From Nitrospirillum sp034653355 (GTDB lineage Bacteria > Pseudomonadota > Alphaproteobacteria > Azospirillales > Azospirillaceae), in assembly GCF_034653355.1 (NCBI RefSeq), contig NZ_JAYEER010000004.1, forward strand, positions 2,604,001-2,668,000: a stretch of 64,000 nucleotides of DNA, given 5' to 3'. Both the position numbers and the translations under genes were made by a program. This document shows positions 1-8,731 of the stretch, piece by piece; positions within the stretch are counted from its first letter, which is position 1, and each line of letters begins with the position of its first letter. The notes below the pieces were generated by a model. The model was not told the origin of the DNA. It ran no database searches and saw only the letters and a program-made list of their open reading frames with translations.

Positions 1-978
1 AACGGCCGTGTCGCCGGGAAGGTGGCCTCCCTGGTCAACTGGGTGACAGCAACCGGCAATCGGCTGACGCGCCGGGTGATGGAAAAGGTCGCGGACATCG
101 ACGCCGCCGCCAGCCTGCCCCGCTTCGACGCCCGGACCTTCGTCGCGCGCGCGGCCGACGACCCGCCGGCGGTCAACCCGGTGGGGCCGGCCGCAGGGCG
201 CAAGGCGGTGTTCTACGCCACCTGTTTCGTCAACTATAACAACCCCGGCATCGGCCAGGCGGCGCAGTCCATCCTGGCGCACAACGGGGTGGCGACGGAC
301 GTGGCCTATCCCGCCTGCTGCGGCATGCCCCAGCTGGAACAGGGGCGTATCGAACAGGTGGTGGAAAACGCCGGCCTGGTCGCCCGCCACCTGGGAGACT
401 GGATAGACGAGGGCTACGACGTCATCGCGCTGGTGCCGTCCTGCGCCCTGATGCTGAAGTTCGAATGGCTGCACCTGGTGCCGGCCGGCCATCCCGACCG
501 CGCGGCGGTGGAGCGGTTGTCCAAGGCCACCTTCGACATTTCCGAATACATCGTCGACATCGCCCAGAAGGAAGGTCTGGCCCCTGGCCTGCGCCCGCTG
601 GAGGGCGGGGTGACCCTGCACATCGCCTGCCACGCCCGGGCGCAGAACATGGGGCACAAGGCGGCGGAACTGCTGCGCCTGATCCCGAAGGATACCGAGG
701 GCGGCCGGATGGGCCCCGCCGACCTGAAGGTGGTGGAGCGCTGCTCCGGCCATGGCGGCAGCTGGGGCATCATGAAGGGCAATTTCGAGACGGCGCTGAA
801 GGTCGGCAAGCCGGTGGCGGCGCAGGCCGTCAAGAACGCCGCGCGTTACCTGGCCTCCGAATGTCCCTTGGCGGGGGAGCACATCCGCCAGGGGATGGAA
901 CGGCTGGACCCGGGGCGGGCGGAAGCCGTGGAGCAGTTGCACCCCGTCGAAATCTTCGCCCGGGCCTATGGGCTGTGA
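1..978 (+). CDS. (Fe-S)-binding protein, heterodisulfide reductase/GlpC-type (5' end outside window)
   Basis: The reading frame is open from base 1, so the gene starts upstream; the GTG at 22 is only an internal codon. The visible part carries two cysteine-rich CCG-type segments: one with CFVNYNNPG followed by CCGMP, the second with HIACHARAQNMG followed by RCSGHGG. These are the cluster-binding repeats of HdrD/GlpC/GlcF-like electron-transfer proteins. It is followed after 42 bases by a DUF3501 gene, a pairing seen with rubrerythrin in many proteobacteria and suggesting a redox or peroxide-related role. The physiological substrate is not known. The family call is good; the role is inference. 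Confidence 0.8.
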   Translation, partial: NGRVAGKVASLVNWVTATGNRLTRRVMEKVADIDAAASLPRFDARTFVARAADDPPAVNPVGPAAGRKAVFYATCFVNYNNPGIGQAAQSILAHNGVATDVAYPACCGMPQLEQGRIEQVVENAGLVARHLGDWIDEGYDVIALVPSCALMLKFEWLHLVPAGHPDRAAVERLSKATFDISEYIVDIAQKEGLAPGLRPLEGGVTLHIACHARAQNMGHKAAELLRLIPKDTEGGRMGPADLKVVERCSGHGGSWGIMKGNFETALKVGKPVAAQAVKNAARYLASECPLAGEHIRQGMERLDPGRAEAVEQLHPVEIFARAYGL

Positions 979-1020
979 GGCCTTTGGGGCATAGTCCGGG
1001 CGCGTTCAGGAGAGCCCATC

Positions 1021-1635
1021 ATGAGCCAGGCCCTTTCCCCCGCGTCCAGCCGGCGCCACGCCATCCGCCGGGAGGACGTCATGTCCATGGACGAATACGG
1101 CCGGGTGCGGGCCGAGCGGCGCCGCGCCCTGGTGGCGGTGAAGCGCAACCGTCGCTTGGCCGTGGGCCCCTACGCCACCTTCTATTTCGAAAGCTATGAG
1201 ACCATGTGGTCCCAGGTGCACGAGATGCTGTTCATCGAGCGCGGCGGCGAGGCCCAGGTCGAGGATGAGCTGCGCGCCTACAACCCCTTGATCCCCAAGG
1301 GGCGGGAACTGGTGGCCACCGTCATGTTCGAGATCGACGATCCGCTGCGGCGCAAGGCGCTGCTGGGCCGGCTGGGCGGGGTGGAGAACACCCTGTGGCT
1401 GGAGTTCGCGGGCGAAAAAACCCATGGACAGCCGGAGGCCGACCTGGATCGCACGTCGGCCTCCGGCAAAGCCTCCAGCGTGCAGTTCGTCCACTTCCCC
1501 TTCACCGACGCGCAAGTGGCGCTGTTCACCCAGCCGGGCGCCCGCGTGGTGGTGGGCGTCGACCATGACCAGTACCCGCACATGACGGTGATGCCCGAGA
1601 TCGTGCGTGCCGCCCTGGCGCAGGATTTTGACTGA
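1021..1635 (+). CDS. DUF3501 family protein
   Basis: This 204-residue soluble protein has no signal peptide or membrane segment. The sequence matches the DUF3501 pattern as I know it: an N-terminal basic segment, then AVGPYATFYFESYETMW, and a conserved C-terminal HDQYPHMTVMPE-like stretch. It lies 42 bases after the Fe-S protein on the same strand, preceded by AGGAGAG, so the two are probably co-transcribed. Members of this family are repeatedly found beside rubrerythrin and HdrD-like proteins, but no biochemical function is established. A terminator-like hairpin follows 10 bases after the stop. Confidence 0.8.
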   Translation: MSQALSPASSRRHAIRREDVMSMDEYGRVRAERRRALVAVKRNRRLAVGPYATFYFESYETMWSQVHEMLFIERGGEAQVEDELRAYNPLIPKGRELVATVMFEIDDPLRRKALLGRLGGVENTLWLEFAGEKTHGQPEADLDRTSASGKASSVQFVHFPFTDAQVALFTQPGARVVVGVDHDQYPHMTVMPEIVRAALAQDFD

Positions 1636-1644
1636 GGCAAACAA

Positions 1645-1673
1645 AAGGCCGGCTCCGTGACGGAGCCGGCCTT
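1645..1673. terminator. Hairpin between convergent genes
   Basis: A perfect 13-bp stem (AAGGCCGGCTCCG and its complement) closes a TGA loop. It lies between the stop of the DUF3501 gene and the stop of the minus-strand membrane protein. T-rich bases flank the hairpin weakly on both sides, so it may terminate in both directions. Confidence 0.75.
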
Positions 1674-1708
1674 CGTCTTGATGGGGCCGCCGTCTGGGGC
1701 TGCGTCGC

Positions 1709-2128
1709 CTACCTGGCGGTTTCCAGCGGCCTCACCTCCGGCATCTTCGCGCCCACTGGCGGATAGGGGCTCTCGGTATCGAACATGTCGATGCTGCCGG
1801 GGTCGTAAGGGAACCAGTTGGTGGGTTTGTCGTCCGACCCGGGCTTGCCCGGCGGCACGGGCGCCAGGCTGTGACCGGACGGTTTGCCGGGGCCGCCCTT
1901 CGCCACCACCTGGTGCAGGCCGTAGATGGCGGCCAGGCCCAGGGTGGGCCCCAGCACCATCAGGCTGGCGCCCCAGGCCAGGATGGCGATGTCCATCTTC
2001 AGGTCGAGGCTGGGAAGCAAGAGCTGGGCGGCGCCGTACACGGCCAGTTCGGACATGCCGAAAACCAGGCCAAGACCGATCGCGTTGAAAGCAGGCACAT
2101 CCTGAAGGATCTGAGCGTCCTTTTTCAT
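1709..2128 (-). CDS. Small two-helix membrane protein of unknown function
   Basis: I do not recognise this 139-residue protein. It starts with MKKDAQILQDVPAF, then has two hydrophobic segments (about residues 17-38 and 44-69) and a proline-rich soluble tail ending in PYPPVGAKMPEVRPLETAR. The start is supported by an AGGGAGG Shine-Dalgarno sequence 6 bases upstream on the minus strand. It is convergent with the DUF3501 gene and divergent from the NAD(P)-binding gene. The tail is probably outside the hydrophobic core; its side of the membrane is not clear. Confidence 0.65.
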   Translation of the reverse strand: MKKDAQILQDVPAFNAIGLGLVFGMSELAVYGAAQLLLPSLDLKMDIAILAWGASLMVLGPTLGLAAIYGLHQVVAKGGPGKPSGHSLAPVPPGKPGSDDKPTNWFPYDPGSIDMFDTESPYPPVGAKMPEVRPLETAR

Positions 2129-2341
2129 AGCAGCCTCCCTACTTTATTACAGGAATGATGCGCTCACTTTTCCGATTCCGCCACTACCCATTTGGACGTC
2201 AGGAAAAGACCCGTGCCGGCTTTCGCAATTGCGAAATAAACCCCATCCAAACCGGTGCCTCTTTCCTTAACGCCCGGATCCCGTGTTAAGGTCCCGCGAT
2301 TTTGCGGTTTGGGTCGTTCGGCTTTTCGAGGGTTACCGGGT

Positions 2342-3019
2342 ATGGATCAGGCGGCGGGTTTGCGGGTTTTGCTGGCGGGCGGCACCGGCCTGGTGGGTGG
2401 CCACGCCCTGACCATGCTGCTGAATTCGCCCAAGGTGGCGCAGGTGGTCAGCCTGGTGCGCAAGCCCACCGGCCTGCGGCATGACAAGCTGCGGGAGGTG
2501 GTGGTGGACTTCGCCACCTTGACCGACCTGCCACCGGACGTGCGGGTGGATGCGGTGTTGTGCGCCCTGGGCACTACCCGCAAGGACGCCGGCAGCGACG
2601 CAGCCTTCCAGGACGTGGACCTGAAGTATGTGGTGACGGTGGCCAAGGCCGCCCGCCGCGCCGGCGCCATCTTCTTCGGCGGCGTCTCTTCCGTGGGCGC
2701 CGACTCGACCTCCCACCGCCTGTACCTGAAGACCAAGGGCATGATGGAGGATTACGTGGCCACGCTGGGCTTCACCTCCCGTCATTTCCTGCGCCCCTCG
2801 CTGCTGCTGGGCACACGCAGGCAGGACCGGCCGCTGGAGCGGTTCTTCCAGCTGTTGGCGCCCGTGATTGGCCCCTTCCTGAGCGGCCGCCTGGAAAAGT
2901 ACCGCCCCATCCCGGCCAAGGTGGTGGCCGCGGCCCTGGTCACCACCGCCAGCCAGCCGGCCATAGGCGGCGTGCGCACCCATGAATACAGCGCCATCCG
3001 GTCGCTGGCGGGGATGTGA
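2342..3019 (+). CDS. NAD(P)-binding Rossmann-fold oxidoreductase (TIP30/YbjT-like)
   Basis: The protein has 225 residues from this ATG. It opens with a Rossmann nucleotide-binding motif, LLAGGTGLVGGHAL, at residues 9-22. An ALGTTRKDAGS segment follows, then VDLKYVVTVAKAA and a GVSSVGAD stretch. This is the pattern of atypical short-chain dehydrogenases related to HTATIP2/TIP30. A longer frame extends upstream to 2255, but the Rossmann strand starts here. The classical YxxxK pair is altered to YLKTK, so enzymatic activity is uncertain. Its substrate cannot be inferred. The gene ends one base before the convergent flavin-binding gene. Confidence 0.75.
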   Translation: MDQAAGLRVLLAGGTGLVGGHALTMLLNSPKVAQVVSLVRKPTGLRHDKLREVVVDFATLTDLPPDVRVDAVLCALGTTRKDAGSDAAFQDVDLKYVVTVAKAARRAGAIFFGGVSSVGADSTSHRLYLKTKGMMEDYVATLGFTSRHFLRPSLLLGTRRQDRPLERFFQLLAPVIGPFLSGRLEKYRPIPAKVVAAALVTTASQPAIGGVRTHEYSAIRSLAGM

Positions 3020-3020
3020 C

Positions 3021-3551
3021 CTACACGGTCAAGTCCGCCGCGCTCAGCCAGTGGATGCGGCCGAAACCCGCCACCAGGTGGGCCTGGGCGATGTCCATCC
3101 GCCAGAAGCGGAAATCGGGGAAGTCGGCATAGAGCGCGGCCCCGGGATGGCGGTCCAGGTAGACGGCGCGCGCGGCCTCCGCCTCCTCACCGGCCAGGGG
3201 TGCCGCCCGGCCCATGACCGAGAGGCGCGGGCCGGTCAGGGGATTCTCCAGACCGGCCGTGTCCTCGAACAGCAGGGCGGCGCGGCCGTCCTGGCGCAGG
3301 TTGCGGGTGTGCAGCGCCAGTTCCGACAGCAGAAGCAGGGGGCGGCCCGTCCCATCCATCGCCACCAGCACCAGGGATGGGTAGGGCCAGCCGCCCACGG
3401 GCACGGCATCGTCGGCCGAGGCCGCCACCAGGGTGGTCAGCGTGGCCTGGGGCCGGCCGGCCAGCAGGGCCAGCGCGGTCTGGCGCGCCTCGGCCGGAGG
3501 GCTGGCAGGCGCGCTGGCGGGGGTCGCTTGCGGGGGTATGTCGGGAGGCAT
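3021..3551 (-). CDS. Pyridoxamine 5'-phosphate oxidase-like (HugZ-type) FMN-binding split-barrel protein
   Basis: The protein has about 176 residues. After a proline/alanine-rich leader come ARQTALALLAGRPQATLTTL, VGGWPYPSLVLVAMD, and LLLSELALHTRNLRQDGRAAL. This is the pattern of the HugZ/PNPOx-like flavin reductase domain. A C-terminal DFRFWRMDIAQAHLVAGFGRI is typical of heme-utilisation HugZ relatives. An in-frame ATG at 3575 would add 8 residues; neither start has a strong ribosome-binding site. A role in heme degradation or another flavin-dependent oxidation is possible, but nothing nearby supports iron uptake. Confidence 0.75.
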   Translation of the reverse strand: MPPDIPPQATPASAPASPPAEARQTALALLAGRPQATLTTLVAASADDAVPVGGWPYPSLVLVAMDGTGRPLLLLSELALHTRNLRQDGRAALLFEDTAGLENPLTGPRLSVMGRAAPLAGEEAEAARAVYLDRHPGAALYADFPDFRFWRMDIAQAHLVAGFGRIHWLSAADLTV

Positions 3552-3744
3552 TGTCACCGGCGTCACTCCACCCATTTCTTTTGGAACCGCCCCGCCCCTT
3601 GCGGACTATTCCTCTAGTGGCAGGGGCGGCTGCATACTTCGCCGTAATCATGCCATAGTGCCGGGCAATCTGGTGAACTGGGGCTGTCCCCCGACAATTG
3701 GTCGGATGGACGGCCGGGGCAAAGTGGGAAGAGGGGAAAACTCC

Positions 3745-4449
3745 GTGGTTCAGACCATCGCGCTGGTTGACGATGACCGCAACATCCTGACCTCCGTCTC
3801 CATCGCGTTGGAGGCCGAGGGGTACGAGGTGCGCACCTATACCGATGGGGATGAGGCCCACCGCGCGCTCAGCTCCCGCCCTGTGGACCTGGCCGTGCTG
3901 GACATCAAAATGCCGCGCATGGACGGCATGGAGCTGCTGCAGCGCATCCGTCAGAATTCGGCCATGCCTGTCATCTTCCTCACCTCCAAGGACGATGAAA
4001 TCGATGAGTTGCAGGGCCTGCGCATGGGCGCCGACGATTACATCAAGAAGCCCTTCTCGCAGCGCCTGCTGATCGAACGCATCAAGGCCTTGCTGCGGCG
4101 CGAGGTGCTGAACGCCGGCGGCGGCAAGGGCACGGTTGAGCCGGGCTCCGTCATGGTGCGGGGCGAGCTGGTGCTGGACAACGCCCGCCATTCCTGCACC
4201 TGGAAGGGGCAGGAGATCGACCTGACGGTGACGGAATTCCTGCTGGTGAAGGCGCTGGCCCAGCGCCCCGGCCATGTGAAAAGCCGCGACCAGCTGATGG
4301 ACGCCGCCTATGGCGAGCACATCTATGTCGATGACCGCACCATCGACAGCCACGTGAAGCGCCTGCGCAAGAAGTTCAAGGTGGCCGACCCGGACTTCGC
4401 CCAGATCGAAACCCTGTACGGCGTGGGCTACAAGTACCGCGACGCCTGA
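3745..4449 (+). CDS. chvI: Response regulator ChvI (OmpR family)
   Basis: This 234-residue regulator has a receiver (acidic pocket D9-D11, phosphoacceptor D53 in LAVLDIKMPRMDG, K-P at the end of DDYIKKPF) and an OmpR-type winged helix ending YGVGYKYRDA. The start is taken as the GTG preceded by GAGGGGAA because ChvI proteins begin with (V/M)QTIALVDDDRNILTSVS. An ATG at 3706 in the same frame is the alternative. It pairs with the kinase chvG downstream, which senses envelope or acid stress in alphaproteobacteria. An interspersed hairpin element separates the two genes. Confidence 0.93.
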   Translation: MVQTIALVDDDRNILTSVSIALEAEGYEVRTYTDGDEAHRALSSRPVDLAVLDIKMPRMDGMELLQRIRQNSAMPVIFLTSKDDEIDELQGLRMGADDYIKKPFSQRLLIERIKALLRREVLNAGGGKGTVEPGSVMVRGELVLDNARHSCTWKGQEIDLTVTEFLLVKALAQRPGHVKSRDQLMDAAYGEHIYVDDRTIDSHVKRLRKKFKVADPDFAQIETLYGVGYKYRDA

Positions 4450-4490
4450 CGGACCAGCGGGAGCTTCCCGGGTCCTGGGTCGTAAACCCC

Positions 4491-4592
4491 TAGGACGCGA
4501 CCGCGTCCGCCGGAGCTTTCCGGGCAGCGGCAGCGGACTGGAAAGCGAGGACAGCCAAGGCCGCGGATGTGGCCGCCTGGCGCTTGAGGGAA
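4491..4592 (+). repeat. Structured interspersed element, copy 1 (chvI-chvG)
   Basis: One of nine copies of a ~100-nt element. It has three hairpins. Hairpin 1 is GGACGCG-AC-CGCGTCC at 4493-4508. Hairpin 2 has arms GCTTTCC and GGAAAGC around a conserved AGCGGACT-containing loop. Hairpin 3 is GGCCGC-GGAT-GTGGCC. It ends in GCGCTTGAGGG, which lies 9-15 bases before the chvG start and is the only visible Shine-Dalgarno sequence for chvG. Confidence 0.85.
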
Positions 4593-4601
4593 CACTAACG
4601 G

Positions 4602-6395
4602 ATGCTCAAGGACATGCTGGCACGGCGCGCGGTTCCCGCCGGAGGGGGCCCGCCGGCGCAGGACATGGGGACCGCCCCCGTGCGACGCGGCGCCAAGGCC
4701 GAGGCGGATGGCGAGGCCAAGCCGGTGGTGCGCGGCCGCCGGCGCCGGTCCTACGGCGTCATCTCCCCCCTGACGCGCCACATCCTGACCGTCAACCTGC
4801 TGGCCCTGGCCCTGCTGCTGTCGGGCCTGCTGTACCTGGAGCGCTACCAGGACTGGCTGGTGCAGCGCCAGTTGGACATCCTGACGACCGAGGCGCGCAT
4901 CTTCTCCGGCGCCCTGGGCGAAGGCGCCATGGAGCCCAGCAGCGATGAGTTCAACGAGCCTGCGGGCACGATCTCCTGGACGCTGGCGGCCCAGATGGTG
5001 CGCCGCCTGGGCGACACCACCGACACCCGTTTCCGCTTGTACGATCCCAAGGGCAAGCTGCAGGCGGACAGCAGGGTGCTGAGCCTGGCCAAGGGCACCC
5101 GCGTGCAGATCGAGGAGCTGCCGCCCCTACCGGACGGCAACCAACTGACCCAGCTGGGCATAGATTTGTACAACGCCATCGTGCGGGCCCTGCCCACCCG
5201 TGACCATTTGCCGGTCTACGCGGAGAACCGGGCGGCCGACGGGAGCCATTTCCCCGACGTGCAGAAGGCCCTGAACGGCGAGGCGGCCACCCACGTCTGG
5301 CGCGTGGCCGGCGATGCCGGCAAGCAGGACATGGTGCTGACCGTGGCCGTGCCCATCCAGCGCTACAAACAGGTGCTGGGCGCCGTGCTGATCAGCCGCA
5401 GCGGGTCTGAGATCGATACCGAGGTGCGCGAATTCCGCGTGAACATCCTGAAGGTGTTCGGCGGCGTCATCGTGCTGACGGTCTTGATGTCCATTTATCT
5501 CGCCAGCACCATCGTGCGTCCCATCCGCCGGCTGGCGGCGGCGGCCGACGACGTGCGCTACGGCCATGGCCGCCAGGCGGTGCTGCCCGACTTCTCCGGC
5601 CGGCATGATGAGATCGGCGACCTGTCGCAGTCCCTGCGGGCCATGACCTCGGCCCTGTGGGACCGCATGGACGCCATCGAGCGCTTCGCCGCCGACGTGG
5701 CGCATGAGATCAAGAACCCCCTGACCTCCATGCGCAGTGCTGTGGAGACGGTGCAGCTGGTGAAGGATGAGACGCGGCTGCGCAAGCTGCTGGCCATCAT
5801 CGCCGACGACGTCGGCCGCCTGGACCGCCTGATCAGCGACATCTCCAACGCCAGCCGCCTGGATGCGGAGCTGAGCCGGGCCGAGGCCAACTCCGTCGAC
5901 CTGCGCCGCATGCTGACCATGTTCAAGGATATCCATGAGAACACGCTGGGCGCCGCCCCGGACGAAGGAGAGGAGGGTGGACCGCCGCCGGTGACGGTTG
6001 AGGTGGAATTGCCGCCGGCCAGCCGCAACCTGGTGGTCCCGGGTATCGAGGGCCGCCTGACCCAGGTGTTCCAGAACCTGATCTCCAACGCCCTGTCCTT
6101 CTCCCCGCCGGGTGGCAAGGTGGTGCTGGCGGCCAAGGTGGTGGGCGACAGGGTGGAGATCACCTGCACCGACGACGGCCCGGGCATCCCGGCCGGCAAG
6201 ACCGAGGCCATCTTCGACCGCTTCTATACCGAGCGGCCGGCGGGCGAGAAGTTCGGCACCCATTCGGGCCTGGGCCTTTCCATTTCGAAACAGATCGTGG
6301 AGGCCCACAACGGCCGCATCTTCGCCACCAACCGCACCGATGCCACGGGCAAGGTGTTGGGCGCGGTGTTCACGGTGCAGCTGCCGCGGGGCTGA
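4602..6395 (+). CDS. chvG: Sensor histidine kinase ChvG
   Basis: This inner-membrane kinase has 597 residues. A basic cytoplasmic leader (GRRRRS near 46-50) precedes TM1 at 61-78. A periplasmic stimulus-sensing domain of about 200 residues follows, then TM2 (VFGGVIVLTVLMSIYLA) and HAMP. The H-box DVAHEIKNPLTSM has its phosphoacceptor at H368. The ATPase domain shows the N-box FQNLISNALSF, DDGPGIP and GLGLSISKQIVEAH. It phosphorylates ChvI. In many relatives chvIG is followed by hprK; here that PTS cluster lies 33 kb away and trpB follows instead. Confidence 0.93.
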   Translation: MLKDMLARRAVPAGGGPPAQDMGTAPVRRGAKAEADGEAKPVVRGRRRRSYGVISPLTRHILTVNLLALALLLSGLLYLERYQDWLVQRQLDILTTEARIFSGALGEGAMEPSSDEFNEPAGTISWTLAAQMVRRLGDTTDTRFRLYDPKGKLQADSRVLSLAKGTRVQIEELPPLPDGNQLTQLGIDLYNAIVRALPTRDHLPVYAENRAADGSHFPDVQKALNGEAATHVWRVAGDAGKQDMVLTVAVPIQRYKQVLGAVLISRSGSEIDTEVREFRVNILKVFGGVIVLTVLMSIYLASTIVRPIRRLAAAADDVRYGHGRQAVLPDFSGRHDEIGDLSQSLRAMTSALWDRMDAIERFAADVAHEIKNPLTSMRSAVETVQLVKDETRLRKLLAIIADDVGRLDRLISDISNASRLDAELSRAEANSVDLRRMLTMFKDIHENTLGAAPDEGEEGGPPPVTVEVELPPASRNLVVPGIEGRLTQVFQNLISNALSFSPPGGKVVLAAKVVGDRVEITCTDDGPGIPAGKTEAIFDRFYTERPAGEKFGTHSGLGLSISKQIVEAHNGRIFATNRTDATGKVLGAVFTVQLPRG

Positions 6396-6583
6396 AATCT
6401 TTGGTGCGCGCAATTAAGTTGCTGGATCACGCGCCGTGGCGCATGGCGGGCATTAGGGTGCGGCGGCGCGGGCGGTCTTGAATTCGCCGCCAGGGCCGGT
6501 ATCGTCGGCGGCCTACTTGCCCCCCTTGGGTCGAACTGGGCGTCCAACCGGGGTGAGCCCAGCTGACATGAGAGCGCCGCCCC

Positions 6584-7792
6584 ATGAGCTTGAACACCTA
6601 CCGCGCCGGTCCAGACGAGCACGGCCATTTCGGTATCTACGGGGGACGCTTCGTCGCCGAAACCCTGATGCCCCTGATCCTCGACCTGGAAAAGGCGTAC
6701 ACCGCCGCCAAGGACGACCCGGCCTTCAAGGCCGAGATGAGCTACTACCTCAGCCAGTATGTCGGCCGTCCCAGCAAGCTGTACTTCGCCGAGCGCCTGA
6801 CCAATGAGCTGGGCGGCGCCAAGATCTACCTGAAGCGCGAAGAGCTGAACCACACCGGCGCGCACAAGATCAACAACTGCATCGGCCAGATCCTGCTGGC
6901 CAAGCGCATGGGCAAGACCCGCATCATCGCCGAGACGGGCGCCGGCCAGCACGGTGTCGCCACGGCCACGGTCTGCGCCCTGTTCGGCCTGCCCTGCACC
7001 ATCTACATGGGCGAGGTCGACATCGCCCGCCAGCAGCCCAACGTCTTCCGCATGAAGCTGCTGGGGGCGGAGGTGAAGCCCGTCACCTCCGGCTCGCGCA
7101 CGCTGAAGGACGCGATGAACGAGGCGCTGCGCGACTGGGTGACCAACGTCGGCGACACCTTCTACATCATCGGCACCACCGCCGGCCCCCACCCCTATCC
7201 GGCTCTGGTGCGCGACTTCCAATCCATCATCGGCCATGAGGTGCGCGAGCAGATGGTGGCCATGGAGGGCCGCCTGCCGGACACGCTGGTGGCCTGCATC
7301 GGTGGCGGGTCCAACGCCCTGGGCCTGTTCCACCCCTTCCTGGATGATGCCGAGGTCGCCATGGTGGCGGTCGAGGCCGCCGGCCACGGCATCGAGACGG
7401 GCGAACACGCCGCCTCGCTCACCGGCGGCCGCCCCGGTGTGCTGCACGGCAACCGCACCTACCTGCTGCAGGACGAGGACGGGCAGATCCTGGAGGGCCA
7501 CTCCATCTCCGCCGGTCTCGATTACCCCGGTATCGGGCCGGAGCATTCCTGGCTGCACGATGTCGGCCGCGTCACCTACGTCAGCGCCACGGACAAGGAG
7601 GCGCTGGACGCCTTCCAGCGCCTGTCCAAGGTCGAGGGCATCATCCCGGCGCTGGAATCCTCCCACGCGCTGGCCGAGGTCATCCGCCGCGCGCCCACCC
7701 TGCCCAAGGATCACCTGATGGTCGTGAACCTCAGCGGCCGGGGCGACAAGGACATCTTCACCGTCGCCCGCGAACTGGGGGTCAGCCTGTGA
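6584..7792 (+). CDS. trpB: Tryptophan synthase beta chain
   Basis: TrpB makes tryptophan from indole and serine, using pyridoxal phosphate. The protein has 402 residues, the usual length. It begins HGHFGIYGGRFVAETLMP, carries the PLP lysine K95 in HTGAHKINN, and has the phosphate-binding CIGGGSNALG glycine loop. Its stop overlaps the GTG of trpA, so the two subunits are translationally coupled. No leader peptide with tandem Trp codons or attenuator could be seen in the 188 bases upstream. trpF is not adjacent, as it often is in this class, but lies near 33.6 kb. Confidence 0.97.
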   Translation: MSLNTYRAGPDEHGHFGIYGGRFVAETLMPLILDLEKAYTAAKDDPAFKAEMSYYLSQYVGRPSKLYFAERLTNELGGAKIYLKREELNHTGAHKINNCIGQILLAKRMGKTRIIAETGAGQHGVATATVCALFGLPCTIYMGEVDIARQQPNVFRMKLLGAEVKPVTSGSRTLKDAMNEALRDWVTNVGDTFYIIGTTAGPHPYPALVRDFQSIIGHEVREQMVAMEGRLPDTLVACIGGGSNALGLFHPFLDDAEVAMVAVEAAGHGIETGEHAASLTGGRPGVLHGNRTYLLQDEDGQILEGHSISAGLDYPGIGPEHSWLHDVGRVTYVSATDKEALDAFQRLSKVEGIIPALESSHALAEVIRRAPTLPKDHLMVVNLSGRGDKDIFTVARELGVSL

Positions 7793-8622
7793 GCACTCAA
7801 CCGTCCCGCATTGACCGTCGCTTCGAAGCGCTGAAGGCCGAGGGCCGCGCCGGCCTGGTCGCCTTCATCACCGCCGGCGATCCCGACCACGACACCTGCC
7901 TGGACCTGCTGAAGGGCCTGCCCGGCGCCGGCGCCGACCTGATCGAGCTGGGCATGCCCTTCACCGATCCCATGGCGGATGGCCCGGCCATCCAGGCCTC
8001 CACCCTGCGGGCGCTGGCCGCCGGCGCCCGCATGACGCGGACGCTGGACCTGGTGAAGGCGTTCCGCGAGGGCGACGCCGACACGCCCATCATCCTCATG
8101 GGCTACTACAACCCCATCTACGCCTACGGCGTGGACCGCTTCCTGACCGACGCCAAGACGGCCGGGGTGGACGGCCTGATCGTCGTCGACCTGCCGCCGG
8201 AAGAGGATGGCGAGCTGTGCCTGCCGGCCCAGGCCGCGGGCGTCAACTTCATCCGCCTGGCGACGCCGACCACGGACAAGGCCCGCCTGCCGGCTGTGTT
8301 GGCCAACACCTCGGGCTTCATCTACTACGTTTCCATCGCCGGCATCACCGGTGCCGGTTCGGCCACCAGCGACGCCATCGCCGCCGCCGTGGCCCATCTG
8401 AGGACGGGGACCGATCTGCCCGTGGCGGTGGGTTTCGGCATCACCACCCCGGACGGGGCGGCCGACGTGGCCCGGGTGGCGGACGCCGCCGTGGTGGGCA
8501 GCGCCATCGTCCGGCGGTTGGAGGCCAACCTGGCCGAGGGTAAGGCCAAGCCCGGCCTGGTACCCGACGTGCTGGGTTTCGTGGGGGAGTTGGCGGCCGG
8601 GGTGCGCGGCGCGCGGAAATAG
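7789..8622 (+). CDS. trpA: Tryptophan synthase alpha chain
   Basis: TrpA cleaves indole-3-glycerol phosphate and channels indole to TrpB. The protein has 277 residues and starts at a GTG overlapping the trpB stop (GTGA). The catalytic acids are seen as E53 in DLIELGMPF and D64 in DPMADGP. The phosphate-binding glycine loop VGFGITTPD is present near residue 215. Downstream accD and folC complete a conserved alphaproteobacterial gene string. A GC-rich hairpin-like stretch near 8650-8677 may punctuate the message before accD. Confidence 0.97.
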   Translation: MSTQPSRIDRRFEALKAEGRAGLVAFITAGDPDHDTCLDLLKGLPGAGADLIELGMPFTDPMADGPAIQASTLRALAAGARMTRTLDLVKAFREGDADTPIILMGYYNPIYAYGVDRFLTDAKTAGVDGLIVVDLPPEEDGELCLPAQAAGVNFIRLATPTTDKARLPAVLANTSGFIYYVSIAGITGAGSATSDAIAAAVAHLRTGTDLPVAVGFGITTPDGAADVARVADAAVVGSAIVRRLEANLAEGKAKPGLVPDVLGFVGELAAGVRGARK

Positions 8623-8731
8623 GCTACAAGATCGGCTTTCACCTGTCCCGGGGGCGCGCCATCAGGCGCCGCCCCCGCTGGTGTTTGTCAGCGCCGGCCC
8701 CGGCCAGGCGAATGTCTTTAAGGTTAAGCAC

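Noticed and set aside
6396..6583. trp leader peptide/attenuator before trpB
   Set aside because: No short open frame with tandem Trp codons and no alternative hairpins followed by a T tract were seen.
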